Below, piece after piece: positions 58,165-64,000 of a stretch of 64,000 nt of DNA (position 1 is its first letter; every line of letters starts with the position of its first letter). Below the pieces are notes generated by a model. The model did no database searches. It saw nothing but the letters and a program-made list of their open reading frames with translations, and was not told where the DNA came from. This DNA comes from Adiantum capillus-veneris. Taxonomy: Eukaryota > Streptophyta > Polypodiopsida > Polypodiales > Pteridaceae. Location: NCBI GenBank assembly GCA_014529385.2, contig CM043943.1:100277355-100341354 (forward strand), in the 5' to 3' direction. The position numbers and the translations under genes were made by a program.

Positions 58165-58513
58165 GAGGGCTCCCCCATAGACCCTCTAAAGGTGCTATTA
58201 GGGGGCCCTTGAAAAAACTAATCTGTGCTTCATAGGCCTCCACAAAAGTGAAGGGCCCTTCACCTAAAATGTCTCACTGAAAATGTAGGGGGTCCTTCAA
58301 CCACCCCCTACACTTGAGAAACGCTTTTATAACTTGGTATAGGAGGTCAACAAGTCAAAAAGAGAAAGAGTACTCCCAATTCTTTGGTGCAAAAGGCTGG
58401 AAACTTGTTGTTGAAGGGTTTATGGGCACACAAAGAGATTTTTATAGGGCCCTTTACATTTAAAAGGGCCCTTTTCTTAAAGTTTGATTTAGAGGGTTTA
58501 TGGGGGAGCCCTC
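58165..58513. mobile_element. Harbinger/Tourist-like MITE
   Basis: The left end GAGGGCTCCCCCATAGACCC and right end (GGGTTTATGGGGGAGCCCTC) are inverted repeats of about 26 bp with one mismatch. TTA flanks both sides (58162-58164 and 58514-58516), the target preference of PIF/Harbinger. Length 349 bp; no coding capacity. Confidence 0.9.
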
Positions 58514-58516
58514 TTA

Positions 58517-58969
58517 TATAAATAAAACTTCCATTCTCCCATTTAATAAGTTGAACCACCAGTGGTTCCCACCCATCTTCTGCCATGTAACCCTCCTCAA
58601 GCTCTGGTAGGACACAAAGTGCACACCACTCTTTGACACCCTCGTTACTTCGTTTTATTTTAGTACCCAAACTTTGCATTAGATCCACAAGGAGTGTGTA
58701 TCATCCTTCTCTCATATCTCTCCTCACGGTAGCAAGTTCCACGACACCATCAGGCATCATCGGTTCAACTCATGGATACGATCCGATCTCATTGGTACCA
58801 ATGATCCCATGCATATTTCAATTATGCGCTTAGCTTACTAGCTTAAAAGATCACTATGTATACTTGGTTAGATCTAGCTTGAACAAGTGGTGGACATTGT
58901 ATTCACACAAACTTAATCCAGTACAAAGAAGTATATGCTAAAATAACATTTTGTTTTTTTTTGTTTCAG
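58517..58969. other. Region upstream of the ParB/methyltransferase-like gene
   Basis: No gene recognised. 58873-58893 contains a satellite-like GAACAAGTGGTGGACATTG. The end reads TTTTTTTTGTTTCAG, a strong splice acceptor at 58968-58969, so an upstream exon or a 5'-UTR intron is likely. Confidence 0.55.
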
Positions 58970-60159
58970 GAAAGATGGCTCCAAAAACACAGGTTGCAAG
59001 GGTTGCTGTCTCAGTTGACTATACTTTCAATGATCTTAGGAAATGGTATTTGGACATACATGGTATAGAGAGTGCACAATTTCATAAGGTGCATCTATTT
59101 ATTGCCAAAAAGGAGAATGACAACTTGTTTGAAGATGTTGGACAAGTTGTGGAAGCATCTGTCTCTGTAGTTGATAGTCATCCGGAGGTGGAATGCATTG
59201 ACATTCTAGTTCCAATGAATCTAGAATTTCAACTATCTCTACGAGCATACGGATTGGAGCGCATGTCTAGAAACAAAGAAGAGACAATGTTTTCTCGAGG
59301 ATGGAAGTTTGCAGAATCAAATCCAAATATCACAGCAGATCAACTTCAAAGCTCCATCATTGCCACACTACAATGAAAAAATGTGAAAGCTTCACGACCA
59401 CCATCCACAAACAAGCAAGCAAAAGTGCAGAAAGTAGCAGCTAAGCGAACTAGTTCCATGTAGACAAGGCAGCTTTGACATCCTCATCAACAGAGGGTTC
59501 AATGTCAAAGATGAGAACTGTGGATCTAGATGTTTTAGAATCTGAGGCCATGAAAGGACAAGAAAAAGATACAGGTGGAATGAATAAGTACATAAACTAT
59601 TTTTCTTTCCAATATAGGGAATTTGATATCCCTATTCAAAATTGTTGGCTTGCTCCTGGTCACTATAATGCACGTATTATGGGTAAAAAACACGTTGAAA
59701 GTGTGTTATTTGGATTTTCACGGAGTACAACCAAGCCTGTAGCATGTGCATATTTGATACATGTTCGAAATGCAAAGTGAAAGAAGGGGACTCCTTTGGC
59801 AGTAGAAGAGGTAGAAGAGAATAAAATTAAATATTATCATTATTGGATTCTTGATGGTGGGCATCATTCAATCTATGCTGCAAAAATTTTTGCTTCACAA
59901 TGGACAAAACAACAAAGAGATATTTGAAAGACTAATTGGCGTGTATAAATTTAGAAAGGCTCGCATTGTTGTGAATGCTCCGCCATTTGTAGCAACTGCT
60001 ATATCTGCCATTGCAAATGAGGAGGCTCAGGCATTGTATGTCAAGCAACGTTACAGCCAAATATTGAGACATTTACGGAGCCAATGAATCTTCTCAGGAC
60101 GACCACCAAAGGCAGCAAGTGGAATTGCAGACGGACATGCATCTCGTACAGAATGGGAT

Positions 60160-60235
60160 GTAAGTTATTTTCTTTGTCTTTTTTATAGTCTTTAATTAAC
60201 AAATCTTGCTCAATAGATTAATTATTTCTTTTTAG
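60160..60235 (+). other. Intron of the ParB/methyltransferase-like gene
   Basis: Donor GAATGGGAT/GTAAGTT and acceptor TTCTTTTTAG. The inverted copy has the same intron at 62895-62978, slightly longer. Confidence 0.8.
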
Positions 60236-61485
60236 GCTTTCTTCCATCGGCAAGAATGAGCGCAGCAGCAAGTTGGATTGCTAAACAGGCACACATGGTC
60301 ACGTACTCTGATCCAATTTATGACTGCTGGATATAAATCATTGAAAGGCTAGAAGAGGAGAATAAGAAACCCCCAACAACTGTATTTAGATACCTTTGTG
60401 GCCTTGAGGAATCAGAGGTAAAGACTATTCAAGAAGAGATTACAGATGATAATATTTTACTGTCAAAGAGTACAAAGGATGGTGATGCAACTGACATGTA
60501 TGATCATATCAAGCAGTTGAAGCAAGAAAAATTGATTCAAGATGCACTTCTTGAAGGCTTCAATAATTTGAATGAGTCTTCACCATGTAAATATTGGGAG
60601 GAGGTGGTCAAAATGTATAATATCAATGATGTTGTTTATAAAACACTTTTAATGCTATGCGAGGAATGGCTCATATCTAGTTTGAAGCGTGGAACAAAGA
60701 AAATGGCTTTTCTAGATGGAGCAATAAAATACATGCTATGGGAAATTCACCTTCAAAAGGAGAAAATTGAGCCTAGCGATTTGCCATGGTCAATCTATGT
60801 GGTGAGCCTACAAATGGAAGGCAATCTCTACTTGATGTGCCACTTCAATAATAAAGTGCCTATTGGCTTATGTGTTTTAGATATGACAAAACACATTGGA
60901 GGCAGTTTGAAGTGGAGGGAGGAGACATTTAACAATGCTTTGGATGGGATCTTGGCTAATGTTGGAGGGTCAATAGATCCTCGATTTTTCTTTCTTGCAT
61001 TTGTGGATTTCACTAACTTCACAAAATTGCAATGTGCCTTTCACGCCATGGGAGAGATAATCTGAGCTACCATTGTTGTGGTTCATTGCATCACTTTCCA
61101 TTAGCTCCTTGCAAAGGAGTAATTCAATTCCTAACAGTTATTGCCTTCTTGGGACAAGGAAATGCATTTGAAGACCTGAGAAGAAGATCAGAGGAACATC
61201 CCATGCCAATTGATTGTTCTCTTCATCAAGTAGTAGATAAAGATCTGTCAGATTTGCAATATTTGGAGGCCAAAAAAAGAGCTTTGGTCAAGAACTATAT
61301 TCGTACATATTGTTTTGAAGACAACAAGCTTGTTGATGTTTTTGGTGATGGCTCCTTGGTTGCACAAGAAGGAATACAACAGAAAAAAGAAGTTATATGC
61401 TTAGTTGACAGTGTTGAGGAGGCAAAAAACGTGAAGGCCACGCTGCTAGACTTTGTTAAGTCTCATGAAGATATAGAAAAATGGA

Positions 61486-61728
61486 GTGGACTTCAGACGT
61501 GATCCCACACCGTACGAGCGCGAGTACGCAGGCAGGAAGGGCTTAAACGCCCTGATGGACATTCTCAGTTCTCGCGGCGGCATGGTTAGTATTAGGGTTT
61601 ACTCTTTTTTATTTTTTGTATTGTTTTATAAATGTCGTTATATGTTTATATTTACTGAAAACTGTCTTATTGTCTTTTTTTGCAGAATCCGACAGATACG
61701 CCGCTTGGACGCGATGAGACGTCTGATT
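61486..61728 (+). pseudogene. GC-richer terminal exons, possibly of CACTA origin
   Basis: Frame with DPTPYEREYAGRKGLNALMD and SSRGGM, then a GT-AG intron (61585-61685), then NPTDTPLGRDETSD and a stop. It is out of frame with the preceding methyltransferase-like segment and richer in CG. It may be the 3' end of a CACTA second gene rather than of the passenger gene. TNPA copies A and B lack this exon, so it cannot be compared. Confidence 0.45.
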
Positions 61729-62060
61729 AGACGACGTCAGTTTAGCCGTAGCTAGATAGCATTAGTTTAGGGTTTCTCGTAGCTTATGTATCATGAGACG
61801 GATTTTATACGTCTTTTTGAACCATGTATATTATTACATTTGTCACCGCAATTCCTTTTGCCAATCAATTCTTTATGCCTATGATGTTGTACAATTGTCA
61901 TTATTACATTTGCCAATCAATTCAGTTTGCCTATGATGTGTACAATTGTCAATTTTGCAAACAATGCGTCTTGTGGGTGACTATTTTGGGTCTATTATCT
62001 ACCTTTGCACTTTTTTTAAAAACTGAATCAAGTACAATATGGTTGATGGATGCCCTGCCA
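61729..62060 (+). other. 3' region between gene and CACTA terminus
   Basis: Non-coding. A tandem duplication of about 65 bp with ATTACATTTG and CCAATCAATTC-type text lies at about 61832-61955. No gene. Confidence 0.6.
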
Positions 62061-62077
62061 CCAAAAAAATATTCTCT

Positions 62078-62250
62078 CAGGCGTCGCTATAAGCGTCGCT
62101 ATTTATGGCTCTTTAGCGTCGCTATACTCTTCTGTGAGAGCGTCGCTATAGGCGTCGCTATAGGCGTCGCTATATAGCGACGCTCATAGCGACGCCTATA
62201 GCGACGCTCTCGTAGCGACGCTGTTAGCGACGGTTTTAGCGACGCCGGGG
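62078..62250. repeat. Subterminal GCGTCGCTA palindrome of third CACTA element
   Basis: About seven GCGTCGCT units are followed by about seven AGCGACGC units, centred on GCGTCGCTATATAGCGACGC (62164-62183). The arms pair over about 36 bp with one or two mismatches (62137-62212). This is the same motif as in copies A and B but more units. Confidence 0.9.
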
Positions 62251-62303
62251 GTTATAAAAACCCAGTGTATTTCCGTCGCTAACAGCGTCACAAGAGCACA
62301 CAA

Positions 62304-62315
62304 CCTCTTGTAGTG
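62304..62315 (-). other. Terminal inverted repeat end of third CACTA element
   Basis: CCTCTTGTAGTG on the plus strand, identical to the ends at 42307 and 51081. It is the right end of an element that extends leftwards; the opposite end was not found in the window. Confidence 0.85.
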
Positions 62316-62540
62316 AGTGTTAGTAATCACTAGAAGGTTAATGATGTATTTACAATGAGTAGAATGGGGTGGATGGTTGAATGAAGTGAGGAAATCCTTG
62401 TGATGGTGAAGCTTGAAGAACTTTTTGACTTACTTGTGTAGGTTCTCAAAATGACTATTGATCTTCTTCTTTGTCTTCTCTTCTTTACGCCACCGCCACC
62501 AAGGTTGACTATCACGATGAAAATGGTAATTTGGTTGATG
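62316..62540. other. Spacer between CACTA end and inverted gene copy
   Basis: No gene or repeat recognised. Confidence 0.5.
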
Positions 62541-62544
62541 AGAT

Positions 62545-64000
62545 CTCTTGATTTGAAGAGGTTAAGCATGTTGTTGAAGCCTTCAAGAAGTGCATCTTGA
62601 ATCAATTTGTCTTGCTTCAACTGCTTGATTTGATAATACATGTCAGTTGCATCACCATCCTTTGCACTCGTAAAATCTTCTCATCTGTAATCTCTTCTTG
62701 AATAGTCTTTACCTCTGATTACTCAAGGCCACAAAGGTATCTAAATACAGTTGTTGGGGGTTTCTTATTATCCTCTTCCAGCCTTTCAATGTTTTCTATC
62801 CAACAGTCATAAATTGGATCAGAGTACGTGACCATGTGTGCCTGTTTAGCAATCCAACTTACTGCTGCGCTCATTCTTGCCAATCGAAAAAAGCCTAAAA
62901 AGAAATATAGAAATAATTAAACTATTGAGCAAGATTTGTTAATTAAAGACTATCAAAAAGACAAAGAAAATAACTTACATCCCATCCGACACGAGATGCA
63001 TGTCCGTCTGCAATTCCACTTGCTGCCTTTGGTGGTCATCCTGAGAAGATCCATTGGCTCCGTAAATGTCTCAATATTTGGCTGTAAGGTTGCTTGACAT
63101 ACAATGCCTGAGCCTCCTCATTTGCAATGGTAGATATAATAGTTGCAACAAATGGAGGAGCATTCACAACAATGCGAGCCTTTCTAAATTTATACACGCC
63201 AATGAGTCTTTCAAATATCTCTTTGTTGTTTTGTCCATTGTGAAGCAAAAATTTTTGCAGCATAGATTGAATGATGCCCACCATCAAGAATCCAATAATG
63301 ATAATCTTTAATTTTTTTCTCTTCTACCTCTTCTACTACCAAAGGAGTCCCCTTCTTTCACTTTGCATTTCGAACATGCATCAAATATGCACATGCTACA
63401 GGCTTGGTCGTACTCCGTGAAAATCCAAATAACACACTTTCAACGTGTTTTTTACCCATAATACGTGCATTATAGTGACCAGGAGCAAGCCAACAATTTT
63501 GAATAGGGATATCAAATTCCCTATATTGAAAAGAAAAATAGTTTATGTACTTATTCATTCCACCTGTATCTTTTTCTTGTCCTTTCATGGCCTCAGATTC
63601 TAAAACATCTAGATCCACAGTTCTCATCTTTGACATTGAACCCTCTGTTGATGAGGATGTCAAAGCTTCCTTGTCTACATGGAACTAGTTCGCTTAGCTG
63701 CTACTTTCTGCACTTTTGCTTGCTTGTTTGTGGATGGTGGTCGTGAAGCTTTCACATTTTTTCATTGTAGTGTGGCAATGATGGAGCTTTGAAGTTGATC
63801 TTCTGTGATATTTGGATTTGATTCTGCAAACTTCCATCCTCGAGAAAACATTGTCTCTTCTTTGTTTCTAAACATGCGCTCCAATGTGTATGCTCCTAGA
63901 GATAGTTGAAATTCTAGATTCATTGGAACTAGAATGTCAATGCATTCCACCTCCGGATGACTATCAACTACAGAGACAGATTCTTCCACAACTTGTCCAA
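62545..64000 (-). pseudogene. Inverted partial copy of the ParB/methyltransferase-like gene
   Basis: Minus-strand homologue of 58970-60570; it runs off the window at 64000. It keeps the VDSHPEVECIDILVPMNLEF block (near 63970), the ATLQ/TGA stop (near 63762), the ParB-like block (63663-63240) and the intron (62895-62978). Homology ends near LLEGFNN (about 62580), so the methyltransferase-like part is missing. It shares the in-frame TGA and TAG of the plus copy. Unrelated sequence follows (KSRDLINQI, from about 62560). Confidence 0.85.

Larger units (their letters stand above)
58970..61728 (+). pseudogene. ParB-like / N6-adenine methyltransferase-like passenger gene, degraded
   Basis: First ATG of the exon is at 58975 (MAPKTQVARVAVSVDYTF), just after the acceptor at 58969. 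Part 1 (58975-59373) is a 133-codon region of unknown family ending IIATLQ and TGA. Part 2 (59478-59950): WLAPGHYNARIMGKKHVES and YYHYWILDGGHHSIYAAKIF fit the NxR...HVE...S and DGxHRxxAA pattern of ParB/sulfiredoxin-like domains. Part 3 (60240-61480): LCVLDMTKHIGGSLKW may be a decayed DPPY motif IV. FFFLAFVDFTNFTKLQCAF, then KLVDVFGDGSLVAQEG (61326-61373, motif I DxFxGxGS) and EVICLVDSVEEA, have the permuted order of N6-adenine methyltransferases. Introns: 60160-60235 and 61585-61685. At least three stops and three frameshifts are visible. Function is inferred from motifs only. Confidence 0.55.

Noticed and set aside
59366-59375. CACTACAATG, resembling a CACTA terminus inside the passenger gene
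   Set aside because: It is coding sequence (ATLQ), present in both inverted gene copies, with no inverted partner or subterminal repeats.
62078-62250. CRISPR-like array of short repeats
   Set aside because: Repeats lack unique spacers and are arranged as a palindrome. The context is a eukaryotic DNA transposon end.

Overview
The window looks like a stretch of nuclear genome from a land plant with a large, repeat-rich genome. The evidence is CACTA (En/Spm) transposons with TNP2- and TNPA-type proteins, several Ty1/Copia elements primed by initiator-Met tRNA, one Ty3/Gypsy element, MITEs, short GT-AG introns, long CT/GA/GT microsatellites and a tandem satellite. No ordinary host gene, rRNA or tRNA was recognised. 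The exact lineage (fern, other seed-free plant or seed plant) cannot be fixed from the sequence. Almost every coding stretch belongs to a mobile element and nearly all are broken.

Layout. 1-3745: decayed plus-strand CACTA copy. 3746-19484: a chain of plus-strand retroelements, each truncated where it meets the next: Copia-A (5' LTR to the start of RT), Copia-B (gag to RT, with a 465-bp MITE inside RT), then a Gypsy element with a truncated 5' LTR and a full 3' LTR of about 2 kb. 19485-20219: a tandem repeat. 20220-35682: minus-strand Copia elements M1 and M2, both nearly full length in coding capacity. A third element, M3, sits in the leader of M2 with matching 321-bp LTRs and a 5-bp target duplication. 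35683-36300: a plus-strand Copia LTR with primer site. 36300-42307: CACTA copy A (minus). 42641-43447: a solo LTR of the Copia-A family with a perfect 5-bp target duplication. 45241-54284: a 442-bp satellite interrupted by CACTA copy B (46011-51081). 54285-54783: another Copia LTR with primer site. 55010-56329: a TTAA-flanked inverted-repeat element. 58165-58513: a TTA-flanked Harbinger-like MITE.

The most unusual locus is 58970-64000. A plus-strand, intron-containing, degraded gene appears to combine an N-terminal region of unknown function, a ParB/sulfiredoxin-like domain and an N6-adenine DNA methyltransferase-like domain. It runs up to a CACTA-type terminus with a palindromic GCGTCGCTA array that ends at 62315. 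Beyond that terminus a second, partial copy of the same gene lies in inverted orientation and runs off the window. The two copies share an intron and the same in-frame stops, so the duplication was made at DNA level. This looks like a passenger gene carried by a CACTA transposon. The domain calls rest on motif reading only.

How the parts relate. The CACTA copies share the terminus CACTACAAGAGG and the GCGTCGCTA subterminal motif, so one transposase source could have mobilised all of them. Copies A and B carry complementary deletions in TNP2, so neither is autonomous. The Copia elements are mostly one or a few mutations from an open gag-pol (M2) or heavily deleted (M3).
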